Origin: Podocnemis expansa
Taxonomy: Eukaryota > Chordata > Testudines > Podocnemididae
Direction of reading: 5' to 3'
NCBI GenBank assembly: GCA_007922195.1
Contig: ML682038.1
Span: 1,750,682-1,814,681 of the forward strand
DNA length: 64,000 nucleotides
The notes beneath the pieces are model-generated. The model did no database searches. It had not been told where the DNA came from and saw only the letters and a list, made by a program, of their open reading frames with translations. How positions within the stretch are numbered: the first letter of the stretch is position 1; the number at the start of each line of letters is the position of its first letter. Positions 45,263-58,175 of this stretch are shown here, piece after piece. The position numbers and the translations under genes are program-made.

Positions 45263-47849
45263 ACACCAGTATATTGCACCTACTAAATAAACAGCTGTAC
45301 TTCAAGTCTTATTTGTTCATTACCCTGAAAACAAAGGCCTACTAAAAGCTATTATTTTGGACACTACATTCCAAAAATTAAACACCAGTGAATCCACTGA
45401 AAAGCAAAAACCAACCAACCAACAACGACAAAAACCTCACACCCCCAACAACTCTCCATAACATCATGTTGCATGTCATTTTGCATTAAGACATATAGTG
45501 ATTGTGATTTTACTCAATTTATTAATCAGGCATTGTATGTTACTACTGGTCAAATGCCATCTTATTTTCAGGTTTGTAAGCCACATTTTTGGATATGTGA
45601 ATTGAAAAGAATGTCAGCTTGATTCTGCAGTAAGTGAAGAGCCTATGAAGTTAGAAGTTGAAAGGTAAAGCCCAATAGAGCTGATTTTAATGGTACTACA
45701 CAAATGAAACAAACTCTAAGAAATACAACACTAGAAAATCATCATGTTTTCAGAATTCTCTCTATTTTCATTAATTATGAGACTATAAAACAGCAGTCAA
45801 GTAATTTTGACCAGTAAGAAGGACCTGGATAATCTGATTCATTTTGGGTCAAGAGATCTTTTGCAGCTTCTCTCTATTCCTAAGCTGCGGCCTTAGCTGT
45901 GGCCTGGCATGTGTGACATTATTAATGTAAGAGGAAATGCTATGTCTGCAAAATGGTTAACTGACAAGAGATTGTTTTTCTTAAATATGATCTTGCTATC
46001 CAGTCATACATTTACTGATATTAATATCTATATTGTCATAATTTCCCAAGCAATGTAAACCTAATAACCAGAAACTCAATGCCATAGTCAAATATTGTGG
46101 TTTTTTTGAATGTTAAACATATGTGTTACTGCAAGGCAAGACACTTCTTGTAAGTTATGAAAAATATGCTTGGCTCTCAGTAAAAAAAAGTCATTTAATG
46201 ATCTGCTAATAAATCTATCACTCTCTTGTATTATATTATTTGCAATTTTGTCTTTAAAACCTAGTTAATATCTCTAGCACAATTATTCAACTGCAGCTTG
46301 CCAAATTCAACACTGCATTTTTTGAAACAAGAAAAAGCTGAATTATTTTGTTTTCAATTGCAGAGAAAAGGATGGACACCCACAAGTCTCGTAAGATTAA
46401 CATTAATAAATATATGAAGTTCAGTGCTCATTAAATTGCACAGGAATATGAGAGAAAGCCATAACTGCAGGGTTTTCTGTTTATTTTAAATTTAGGACCA
46501 CCTGTTAATTTTGCTAGTTTTGCAATAAATGTAAGCTGAATTCTTCTAGCAACAATAGATCATATATAAAAAGACATTTTCAGCAATAAAAAACAGAGAT
46601 AAAGCTTTCTGAAAAGGGATAAACCTACCTCAGTTACTATGCACAGCACCTGTACTAAGCTAAGGGCAATCACAACTTAGATTTTTTTTATTCATAATTC
46701 ATTTTCCCTATGCCTTCTAATTCTGAAGCCCATTCTTTGTTGTCATATTTAGAATAAAGATGCTAAGTTTTGTTTGGCGGTGGACACTTCCTTTTTCACT
46801 CTACTTTCAGACCTGTACTTTCGTTATTGCCCAACAGCAACCACTGATTGGGGAAGTTAGATTTTTTTTCATGACTCCCTATATAGTATTTTCACTTTAT
46901 TCCTGTATGTCAGATCATCAGATGAATGCATCTGTGGTGAGAATTTTCTATACCAGAATGTGTTTTTACATAGCTTTTATACATACAAAACATCTGGGGT
47001 AAAATAGTGGGTGAAGTGAAGTCAGTGGTAAAATTTTCATTGACTTCAGTGGTGCCAGGATTTCAACCTTTATGTATGCAGTCCCTCTGAACATGAAAAG
47101 TTAAGGTTGTAAGGTGAAATTTAAGGAGGTGGAGTGATTGCTGTCTCAGAGGAAGGAAGAAAGGAAGGAACTTACAGCTACTTAAGAGCTTCAGAACAAA
47201 CAAAAAACTGTTTGTTATTGAAACTAGAAGGAAGGAGACAAAGAGAAGGAAAAAGACTCAAGATATAGGATGAATAGACAGGGGAGCAGGCAGATGAAAT
47301 GTCCAAAGTATGGGCTTTCAAGTAAATCCATGAAGAGATCTGTAAACCTGGAGGGCAATTTTTGAACTAATTCACAAATTGCACCTCTGAAGAGGATACA
47401 GGTGTCAGCAGCTACACAGGCATTATACCAATGCCAGGGATCGGACCATTTGGGAAGGATGGGATGGAAGTGGCTGCATAGATCAGCAATGTCAGAAATC
47501 TTCTGAAGGTCCCATGCTGCGGATGTGTATTGGGATGAGATTTGGCCTTTTGCTGTTTCTTTTTTTAATTATAAAAGGCAGCCTGCCTGTCTGTGACCAA
47601 ATACAAAACAACTGTGGGGTTACGCCTTCGAAAGTAAAGCTATTCTAGGAAACCCTTCCTCAGTGAAGAACATAAGGAAGCTGGGAGGTGGGGAATTCTG
47701 GTAGAAAATGTAATCTGGCCTACTACTCTGGTAGAGTTTGGCCCCATCACGCATGCGGAGGCTCAGGAAGCCCTGGAGAATGTTAGAGCCACAATCTGCA
47801 AACTGATTCATAGTCCACCTGGCTGGTAAAAAGCAGTGTAGAACAACTA
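45263..47849. other. AT-rich intron sequence, nothing recognised
   Basis: Only a short palindromic motif copy near 47020 and a GGAAG tract near 47155 stand out. Confidence 0.4.
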
Positions 47850-49260
47850 TATTCAATACAAATGGGAAAAGTCAATTTCTCCTTCAGAGGAGCACACTTA
47901 TCAAAATCCTTAAAAAATACTACCCAGTCCTCAAGTAGCCAACCCTCAGTCCTCCACCTACAATCTGGTTTCTGCTCTGCCTGGAAAAATAGTTGAAAAA
48001 ATAATAACCACTTATTTCCAACATTACATGATGTCAGCCAACATGCTGGATGCCATCCACCATCAGGGGTCAGACCAAGTAACAGCTCGGAGACAAATCC
48101 AGTGGTACTATAAAGATGACCACTTCATAGTCACATACAAGGGTATGATCTCTGTGATCACACTGCTGGACCTCTCTGACCCTGTGAACTGCAAGATGCT
48201 GCTAACATGCCTCCATAACATAGCAGGACTACATAGACCAGTACTACGGTGTCTCCAGGCATCACCTTCCAGTAGAACTCAGAAAGTGGTGATGGGTAGC
48301 AGTGCCTCCTCTTCAAAAACTCTCAACTGTTGGGTTCTTAAGTGACCCACACTATTCCCTCACTTTCAATATCAGCATGAGATCATTGAGAGATTGGGCA
48401 AGACACCACAAATAACAGTATGCCAGTGATACTCAGCTATATTTCTCATTCTAAACTAATGCAAGGACCACCTCGACTAAAATCTCACAATGACCACAGG
48501 AAATTTGTTCTTTGGCAAAGATCAGCTGGGTTAAGCTGAATGTGGGCAAGACAAAAGCAATGCCTTTCAAATGCTTCAAAGGCCATGATCTTTGCCTTCA
48601 ACTTCTATCCAAGGCATGCAATCATCATTCATCAACGTGATGCAAAGCTTTGGGGGTCACAGGCTCGGATGACCAGGTGGCCTTAATTTTCAAAAATGCC
48701 CTCATCTTCAGCTTGCTAGGAAACATCATCCCTTCCCCCCAGACAACAACTTGGCCACAGTGATCTAGGCATTTGTCACCTTCAGGCTGGATTATTATAA
48801 TTCTCTGTATCTGAAGCTCAGTGTAAGATGATATGTACATTTTGTAATGAATGTGGCTGCTTACCTCCTCCACAGCTCAGGATACTGAGAGCACATCAGG
48901 CTTCTACTCAGGTTCCTCACTGGTTCCCAACAGTTTCTGATTCCAGTTTAAAACCTTGTTCTTAATTTTCAAAGCAATTAATGGATCAAGCCCCTTCTGA
49001 ATCCAACAAAATAAAATGCAATTGTAAACTGAGGTGAGACCTGAGTGCTGATCCCTGATATTATCACATGGCATGCACTGAAAAGCAGAGAAGTCCCTCA
49101 GTGGACAAGTTTTCAGAGGCAACAAAGGAGAATATAAACCATTAAAACAATTACAATTCACATCATCCCAGAATGACACGAGGGAGAAAAAGATCTGACA
49201 ACAGAAAGACCAGTTCACAGTACATCATCATATTTACATTTAACAGGCTTGCTTCTGCAG
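47850..49260 (+). mobile_element. L2 LINE reverse transcriptase remnant
   Basis: The + strand frame 48028-48345 carries VITLLDLSDPVNCKMLLTCL, the L2-type LLDLS-AFD-V-H motif. It is followed by YASDTQLYFS (48419-48448), where intact L2 has YADDTQLY; the first catalytic Asp is Ser here. Downstream in other frames come WVKLNVGKTKAM, FVTFRLDYYNSLY and FKAINGLAP, in L2 order. Multiple frameshifts and stops make it dead. Borders are approximate. Confidence 0.85.
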
Positions 49261-49971
49261 TGCATCGGAAATCTCCAGGCCAGTGCACAGTACAATCATG
49301 TATGTATAATCTTATATTTTGTCATCTGGTTCATCACTACTACTAAATTTTTATTAATGTTCCATAAAAGGGTGGTCTTCTTTGTGCAACTAGGAAGTTA
49401 ACAATGACAGAGCATATCATATACTATCTTAGCTTTCTCAGCAAACAAGTAATGTTGTTCATTCCAGGCCATATTTACAGAAAGTAGTATCTGTTTGTGG
49501 GTAGAGGTGTACCCATGATTGCACACAAAAGTATTGCAATTATTAATGCAATTCAGGGAACTATGCAAGCACACCAATAACTAAGCTTCTAACTAGAAAA
49601 CAGTGTGTGTATTTACTTAATTTGCATGTTCAATTTCCCTAACTGCATACCCATTTTTCATACATAGCTCTCAGGGCTCTGTTCATATAAAATCTGATTC
49701 TTGATAAGCAAAGAACGGCTAATGAGCAATGTGTGAGTGGCTGATGGAAGAAGGATATTAAAAGCATATGGAGAGAAAATACATTAAACCAAAGAAAGTA
49801 GACTTTAACTTGTGCATTGCCCTTTGTTTAAGCTATGCTTTGGAAGATACGAGTAATACACTAGCCTGGTTAAGTTCTCTCAATTATCCTGTCCCTCCTG
49901 TTTTCAATATTCAGCCCACCCGTTCTGGTAGTCAAGATACACAATGGTTTTCAGACAGACCAGATATACAT

Positions 49972-50199
49972 GTAAAACAAACAAGCAATCCTGTGGCATT
50001 TAAAGATTAACAAATTTATTTACTGCTTGAGCTTTTGTGGAAGAAAATCCCACTTTGAAGATGCTTCTTCAAAGTGCTGAACAAAGTGGGATTTTCCCCC
50101 ATGAAAGCTCATGTGATAAATAAATTTGTTAGTCTTTAGGTGCCACAGGACTCCTTGTTTGTTTTACTGAACTAGACTAACATGGCTGCCCCTTCGGAC
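49972..50199. mobile_element. Penelope-like repeat pair, inverted arms
   Basis: The left arm GTAAAACAAACAAGCAATCC...AACAAATTTATT...AAGAAAATCCCACTTT is mirrored by AAAGTGGGATTTTCCCCCAT...AAATTTGTTAGTC...GGACTCCTTGTTTGTTTTAC. The right arm continues to TGAACTAGACTAACATGGC and TGCCCCTTCGGA at 50199. The right arm (+) holds a decayed hammerhead-like core: CTGAACA...GTGGG...CCCAT-GAAA-GCTCATG. Confidence 0.75.
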
Positions 50200-52672
50200 C
50201 TTGGCAACAAATATACATGTATAATATAATTAACAGTAAGTGAAGTTGTCATTTTAAACATCTAACACGTAATCTTAGAAAAAGCAGAGGTACACGTCCA
50301 GAATAAAAAGGCAAAACAGGGCTCCTGCAGTATATTTGCTGCAGTGAGATGGAATGAGGATTAAAACATCCTCTTTCTCACCCATATAAAATGAAACCAC
50401 AGCATCCAACTGACAATCATTTCAACAAAGTATTCTATTGCTAACCTTGTAAACATTTTAATAAAAATCAACTAATTTGTTTTATATTTTATGAAGGCCA
50501 GTGGATAAAAGCAATTTGAAAAACAAAACAAAGCAAAAAAAAAACCAAAATCAAAACACAAAAAACCAAAACAAAAAAACCCCCAAACAAACAAAAACAA
50601 AAATAAAAAAAAACAAAACCCCACTTAGCTAGTGACTTCTTTTTGACCTTGGTCATTAACTTCAGAAAGACATTCAACTTGTATTTAGAAATTCAATCAG
50701 TAAGGAGAAATGTGGGGTGAGTAAAGGAGAAGGATCCTAAACTGCCTTTTGTGATACACTGTTGACCCAGACTTGCAACCCTTTTATATGCAAAATTCAC
50801 ATTGATACCCATCTAGTTAACTTCCTCATATAGACAACTGGAAGATGAGATCCTTTTTATTTAGCTCCATAACTGTATTTAAAAATTATTTAAATTGAAT
50901 TTTAGTTGACACCAGAAACGCCTTCACTAACTACTATCTGATACAGAAAAATTAATAAAACCCTCACTTTACAAAATATAAAATTGTGGTTGCATTGATT
51001 GTGGAAGAGACTTTTTAAAAAATGAAATATAGATAAGTTTTTGGGACACCATTATACAGTTTTCCAGCAACTCTTGGAAATTATTGTCTCAGAAACTTTA
51101 AAAGGCAGTTCTTTCAAAATTGATCATGCAAAAATGGCACCTTTTTACTCAACAGATAAATTATTACTACTTTAATAAGTCTACTTACTGAACAGATTAC
51201 TCAGACGCAACCTTCTTAACTCAATAAATCTGTGTCCTGTGGTTATTCAGATTGATATCTGCCTGTGTTACTGATAAAAATAAGGCTTATTCTATTGTAT
51301 TCCTGCTAGCACTGCAGAGTCACCATAGCTTTGGGATAGTGAGCTCGATTCTATTCTGGCTAAGATAAAATCAACACAATTCTTAACTAAATTCCATTTG
51401 TTGTGCCAAATTATGTCATCAGTTACACTAGAACAATCCAATTCAATGAATATGTTAAGACTTGCACAGATGCATATAAGATCATGATTTCAAGGTAATG
51501 GGATTGCCAAGGTATAACCAGAAGCAAAATTACCTTGCAGATTATTTATGAGTGAAAAGGAAAGAACAGTGTGTGATTTAATTTCCTGGCTGGAATAAGC
51601 AGGGTTGGAAATTGTGAATAAATATATTATTTCTTGTAAGCAAATTTTAATTGTAAAACTGAGAATATTTAGTATGGAAATAATTAATGCACAATAACCA
51701 TGTAATCACACAATACCATTTGCACATCCATTTTTCAAGAAGAACTGCTGTACATAATATTTAATATAAAATAATAGATTATAAATCCTGTCTGTCAGTA
51801 AAACATATAAACAACATGTACTACAACTGAAGAAGAACACCAGAGAGAAAAAAGCAATGTAATATTTAAAAAGCTCAAAGACCTGGTGCACTTAAGCCCC
51901 TTTGGTATAGGAGTGCATAACTTGGTCCTTTTTCTTAAACCTAAGTACAGCCAGACTAGCACCACTCCCATCTTTAGAGAAGATAGCATCAGCAAGATAT
52001 TACATAACCAAATAACTTTGTCCCCATTTGCACTTATGCCTAGTAGAGTCTACCCATTGCATGTATTTAATAAAGATTAAAATCAGTCCTAAATCTGAAT
52101 CTCAATGCATGGGATGTGTATTAGGGAGACCAGCGAGTACTGGAAAGAAGGAATCCTTTTCTAAGGCCTCAGAATAGCAGCAAAGTTGTTCCACTGTCAT
52201 AACTGCAACCTGCAATCTGTGGCAACCTCCTTTCTCACAGTATCCTTGCCTGCACAGAGGTTGTGGATGTTGGTAGGTCAGTTCTAGCTGCAGATACAGT
52301 GACCTTGCTTTGCCTCAAGTCCTCTTTTGCACTGGCAGTTGTACTCAATACACTGTAATTCTGAAGGTCTTTAAGCTACTTCCAAGAATTCTGCCCCTTC
52401 TTTTCCTCCCCTGAACAGCAGGAACAAATGAGTTGCACTGCATCACAGTCTAACTGCCAGAGAGGAGGCTGAGCAGGGGCATAGGCTGAATTTTCACCAG
52501 TAGAAATAAGCAGGTGTCTGATATGAAGGGAATCTGAAAAATGTTTTCAAGGTGATATTACCTATCTTTCTGATTCACAGAAAATAAACGGCTATATACT
52601 GGTAATCTAAAGGAAATACAAAGCACTGGAGAATGCTAAAACACAGAATCACCAAACAACTTTTCTGCAAGT
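50200..52672. other. AT-rich intron sequence, nothing recognised apart from an A-rich tract
   Basis: See 50519-50622 for the simple repeat. A 62-codon minus frame there is compositional. Confidence 0.45.
50519..50622. repeat. A-rich simple repeat (AAAAC)n-like
   Basis: About 100 bases of AAAACAAAAC-type runs interrupted by CCAAA and CCCCC. Confidence 0.9.
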
Positions 52673-52862
52673 TCCAAAGGGGTAGCTGAATTTGTCTAGT
52701 TCAGCACAACTAACAAGGAGCCCTGTGGCACTTTTAAAGATGAATAAATTTATTTATCACTTGGGCTTTTGTGGAAGAAAATCCCACTTTGTCAGACGCA
52801 TGAAGTGTCTTCAAGCGTCTGACAGAGTGGGATTTTCTCCCATGAAAACTCAAGCAGTAAAC
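52673..52862. mobile_element. Penelope-like repeat pair, inverted arms
   Basis: Left part AAAGGGGTAGCTGAATTTGT, then AACAAGGAGCCCTGTGGCAC and AAATTTATTTATCACTTGGGC. The central arms TTGTGGAAGAAAATCCCACTTTGTCAGACGC and GCGTCTGACAGAGTGGGATTTTCTCCCATGAAA are inverted copies around a short spacer (52801-52814). Both arms keep CTGAC next to stem II, with changes consistent with CpG decay of CTGACGA. Confidence 0.75.
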
Positions 52863-55800
52863 TTTTTTACAGAAATCCAAATTCTTATTAATCAGAAGCA
52901 ACACTCATCTGGAGAATTATTCATAACTGCTACACTTACTAAAGAGTTATCATCTCTAATAATCCTGCAAGTGTTATCTGTCTCGGCCCATTTGTAATTG
53001 GTACCAATCACTGAGCCTGTGATTAAAAGCATTTTTACTGATGTAGAAGAAAATGCTGCTTTTCCTGGAATTGGATTGACAAACCTCATACAAACTTTAT
53101 TTCGAAAAGCCAAACAGAAAGAAAACATAGAAAACCAGTGAGAATCTGCCCAAAGATGAATTCACATGCATCTGCTTTGAGAATGACTTTCCAAAGTCAA
53201 CTATGATGTATCTTAGTGTAAAGGCTTTCATTCAAAGATCAGCAAGACCAGAAAGAGTGTTTGTATTGGGTTTAGTTGGTTCTGGATTAGGTCCACACTC
53301 TCCATGCCTCTTGGTACAGTAGTATTTATCCTAATGGCCTATTGGTTCAATAGACAGGGACAGTGTTTTCAAAACAGTTCTTGGTTAAATGCCACACATT
53401 TGACAGCTCTCCCATGCAGGCAAAAAAATAAAGTTTGAAAAAGAAACCATACAGAATATTTAATTTTTGGAACAGAGTCCTTGTACATCAAAGCTTGTTT
53501 AAAAAAAAAAAAAAGTCCCTGTAAACCATTGCCTACCAGAAACAAAAAAGAAAAAGCGACATATCCAATTTTTCAAGAGTTAGTGAATCAAGTTACAGTG
53601 ACCATCAATAAAAAGTGAATATTTACCAAAATTAACTATGGAAATATTTACCAACGGATTATATGAAAATATCTGAGACACCTCAAATATATCCTATTTT
53701 AAGTGTAAGGAGTGTACAATAACTGTGTTAAATATATTTTAATGGTGAACCCACTATGTGCAATAGGCACCAAATGTTAAAAAAATCCCTGTGGCTCTTA
53801 ATGGGGTAATTTTAGTCTTTTGGTGTACAATTCTGATAACGCTGGGGAGTGACACCAATATAAAATTAGTTAAAATGAGATCAAAATCAGTCTCTTAATT
53901 TTTACAATAAGTAAGGCAGAGGTGCTTATTTACAGAAACCAACCAACATGTGTGCTAGGCAGCTGAGCTTCCCTTCAAAGAGCAGTGTGTTCACATAATA
54001 CGCTGCATCAGCTTTCTAGACACCATCACAGAGCTGCCTATGTTCCCACTTCATATTACAATACTGTATGTTGCTTATGACTGATCTGTCACAAATATTG
54101 CATGTGCCACATAGCTTCAGGTTGTTTTCACAAAAGTACTGAAATGTTAGTTGTGGCTAACTAAGTTACAAACACTTGCTAAGTTTGATTTCATGCTATA
54201 CATCACATGTAGGTCTAGCCTTGTTGAGCTACACATTGACGAAGGAGCTGAGTGATATTTTTGCTCCTAGCCCTTGGATATTTTTCCTCTTTACAGTACT
54301 TTAAAGTTGGTTACATTATCCTTCCACTTCATATGCATGATGGACTAGAGCTGATGTAGATTTTAGTGAACCATGCCCCTGGAGTACTGGAAGAGTAATG
54401 ATCAAAAGCCATATAAATTTTCTGTACCATCATCTGGATATCCAGATGGTCGGAATTTTTCTCCAGTTTAAACTTCCATACAATTTTTTAAAGGTTCTTT
54501 CAAAGTAAAGGTACCTTTAAGATACAATACTCAGTATATTTCAGGAATGGAAATGCTGCATCAGAGGGAGAGGGAAAAACCCATGATTTAAATTGAAACT
54601 TAGATGTTCAGAAATTCTGACAATGAGGTCTCATGCTTTATTCTACAAGCTTTCCCTGCTGGCCCCTAACCCAGGGGTGGACAAAATTGGCTCACAGCTA
54701 GAAGCTAGCGATTTTACTTTTGGTTGCCAGTGGGCACTCCTCCATTATATTTCTTCAGTGGAGCTATGGGACAGGCTACTAAAACTGGTCACTACGGTGA
54801 AGAGACACATAGATTTGTCGAGGCCTGCCCTAATCTAGGACTCCTTTTACCTGGAAGGTGTGACTATTCCCATTCTCCTTTTATTCTAAAGCTGCTTTTT
54901 GTTGCTCCTTAAAAAATATTATGTTCTTCACTTATTTCATGCCAACACATTAGCTATCTACCTAAGAGGTCAAAAATGAAACAAAAGTTTGGTTATCTCT
55001 GAGACTGACAAGGCAAAGTAATTAAGCAGAGGCCATGGCAGAAGTGGGCTGTGACAGGGTAATGCGCCAGTGTGGGGTTTTGGAATTTGCATTCTGGAGC
55101 TAGGCACAATACCTCTAGTCTCAGTTAGAAAGTGCAAGTCAGAATGGCTCCAGAATGGCTCCTTTTGGTGATGGGATGATATACAAAGAATGGACTCATA
55201 CCTCTCCCTGATACATTTTGGGAGGCCAGTGCAATCACTGACACCAGTCTCATGCAGTCCTTGTTTTCAGAAAGCTCAAAGGACATAGTCTAGACTCTAG
55301 ATGGATGCAATAGGTCCTTTTCATTTTGCACTCTCTCCTCCTTATGAATCTATACAGCTTTAGCCATAATCTAGCATTATAAAAGAAATTATAAACAACA
55401 TCATTTTAGTTAAAAACAATAATAAAAAAATAAACTCCCCCAATTTACAAGTTCTCTTAATGCTAATATTTAGATCTGCAGTTGCTTGCCAACCAATATC
55501 TCCTTCAGGGGATGTCAGATCAACATGTTGGGCTTGAACAACTTGTTTCTGTTCAACATTTATGTTGTTTTTAAATTGTGCATCTTAAAAATTATATTTT
55601 GCAAGCCTCTGAGGAAGAACAAAGACTTTCAACTGTTTTCAGAGATCACATTCATATACTGTGTTGGAGAACCTTTTACTACCTTCCACATGAAAGATAC
55701 AAGTTCATAAACAACTTTGAAAATAAACAAAAAGGATTTTGCATAATTAAATCTTGGAAATGAATCTGAAAACATCCTTCTGGTTATGCATAGTATGCAG

Positions 55801-57589
55801 TACTACTTTTTAAAATGTCCATTTCTTTTTAATCTTTGAAATTGCTTGGAAGAGTCAGAATTGGTACTTATGAGAATAAGGTAATTAATTTAAAGTGCCA
55901 AGAAAACATGATTGGCATGATAAATAATTGGTACATTTCTACTTAATCTACATTAATGTAAACAATAAATCTTTTCTTAAACAAAGATTGTGTGAATCTT
56001 CATTTATCTTTTATGACAAGAGAGCAAAGGTTGTTTCTTAATGAATGGAAAGAGGAACAAGGTCAGATTTAAAAGCCTTGCAGGTCAAATGTCTGACATC
56101 TTTGAACACTGGAAAAAACCTAACATGGTAATTACTATTTTGGTCAAGTCAATGAATCTGTTTGTGATTTGAAAAAGAAAGGAAGAAAGAAAAAGAAAGA
56201 AAATAGCATAACTGAGTAACATCAGAATGGGCAATTGCTATAACAATATAGTCCATAAAATATATACTTCTCAAACAAGGCCTCCTTTAACCAGGAAAGA
56301 GAGAAAAGAAGAAAACAATATGAATTCCATTAAGAACCTCACCAGTTGTATGTAGTTCACTTAGGAAGTGTTTAGATAGCATGGTGATAAGTGCTATACT
56401 TTAAGATGGACAAATTGGTAAATTATTAATTCAAAATGTTTGCAATCATTTCAATGACTAAATATCCCCAATTCAGGTGAACTTGAAAATAATTCTGAAT
56501 CTCCATGGTCAACAGAAACACAGGCACTGGTAAAGGACTTGGAAAGCTGAATACTTTTATTTTCCATATACATTGATTTTAGCTCAAATGGAAGACCTCT
56601 GTCATTTAACCGGGTTATTTGTAGATCCAAAGAGCTGATCGGGGTCATTAATAACTATAGTAAACTGATCATCATTTCTACAGGATTTGACAACAGCGTT
56701 TTTTCAAAGTGGATATTAATGTATTGATGCCTCTGAAGTTCATTACAGCAGTAATAAATCATTAGCCCCCACAAAATGATTTATAAGTTGGTTAAAATGC
56801 ATTAGAATGGACTGTCAAACCATTCCACTAAGATGATTCGGGTTGTACTAAAAAGGATTTTTTTTTTCAGGTCCTCAAACCAAAATGGTGATGAGTCAAA
56901 GTAATCATATCACAAAGACAAAAATAAAACAAATTACTGTAATAATTTACTTTAATAGCAAGTTTCGATCTTTGTAAAAGGGTGAGTGAATTTCACTTTG
57001 ACTCTCTAGCTACACATCTTGTTGGCAGCAAACTCTTACCCTGTAGATCTCCAATACTGACCTTTGATGATTATATTTGTGTTCAGTTTAACCAAAAGAA
57101 GTACACTGCATATGTAACTATGGTTACTCTCTAAGTGTGTCTGTGTAATAACAGTTTATTATAAAGTATAAGTAGCTTGTCAACCATCTAGCACTAAGCT
57201 TTACGATTAGTAATGTTATCACAAGATGTACATGGGCCAAAATGTTGGTGCTTGAAATGTTCATGCTATGCAAATCAATTGCAATACTATTGAATACAGC
57301 AGTGATAATCACTGTTTAAGTAGCTTAACTACAACTCAGACCTATCAGAATTTAGTTGTAAGAACATATTTCAGTTTCATATGCCAAGAGACTCTGTTTG
57401 CATTTTTAATTAATACATATCTTTTCTACCATATGGGTTACTTCATAAGAGTGGGTTAAACTTCCATTAAGATCAATGAGAGTAGAATCAGTACCACTGT
57501 ATATAATGTTAATTATTATGATTGTATTTAAGAGTCCTAATCAGGATCAAGGTCTCATTACAAAGACAACCAAACCCAGCCCTAGTTTA
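52863..57589. other. AT-rich intron sequence with one small hAT
   Basis: Apart from 54672-54827 and a GA-rich tract at 56174-56206 nothing is recognised. Confidence 0.45.
54664..54835. mobile_element. Short hAT-type MITE (54672-54827)
   Basis: Ends CAGGGGTGGACAAAAT and, complemented, CAGGCCTCGACAAATC. Flanks CCCTAACC (54664-54671) and CCCTAATC (54828-54835) match at 7 of 8 positions. Confidence 0.75.
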
Positions 57590-57619
57590 GAAGAACTTTA
57601 TTCAGCTTATTAACAGCAG

Positions 57620-57705
57620 GGTCATATTGTGGCCTGCATTGTGTAGGAGGTCAGACTAGATGTTCATATTGGTCACTTCTGACCTTAGAGTCTATGAGTC
57701 TATGT
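57620..57705 (+). repeat. CR1-type LINE tail
   Basis: GGAGGTCAGACTAGATGTTC...GGTCACTTCTGACCTTAGAG...TCTATGAGTCTATG follows the CR1 3' UTR and its short tandem tail, a different subfamily from the ATTCTATGA copies. Confidence 0.75.
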
Positions 57706-57981
57706 TGTTAATAGACTTGATACTACAATCTCTATTCAGATTCTGATTGGGCTTCATGTGGGTGTCCCATGAGGAAGAAATGAACAAGCATCTCTCTTAT
57801 CCAGAACAGGCAGAGTTCATCCCTGTGCTCAGGGATCGCTCCCTTCCTACCCCAAGGACGATGCACAATGCCTCATAGGGGCTTCTGGACTGGGGAAAGA
57901 CAGAGAACAGGTGAAGCCAGAGCTCTGCCATGTTTCCACTGTAAGCGCTATCAAGTAAAACCAATGTGTGTGGGGTGTATC

Positions 57982-58175
57982 CTTCAAGTCAGGGTTAGTC
58001 AATAGGCAACTGTGGGCTAAATCTAGACTTTGAATATATTCTGAAACCTTCTTATTAACTTATTATTATTCTGTTATTAATTTTGTATTATTTTTTCTGG
58101 AACCTGGACCTTGAATATACCTTGATGGAGAAATTTGAACCTTGAAAAAAATAATTGATTATTTCTGCTTTAAGA
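57982..58175. mobile_element. hAT-like fragment/MITE (57990-58167)
   Basis: Left end CAGGGTTAGTCAATAGGC, followed by a GACCTTGAATAT-type motif near 58107. The right end ...TGATTATTTCTG gives CAG when complemented. Flanks CTTCAAGT and CTTTAAGA agree at 6 of 8, so the borders are probable. Confidence 0.55.

Noticed and set aside
47620..47856. 78-codon minus-strand frame before the L2 remnant
   Set aside because: No family motif and opposite orientation to the L2; likely chance.
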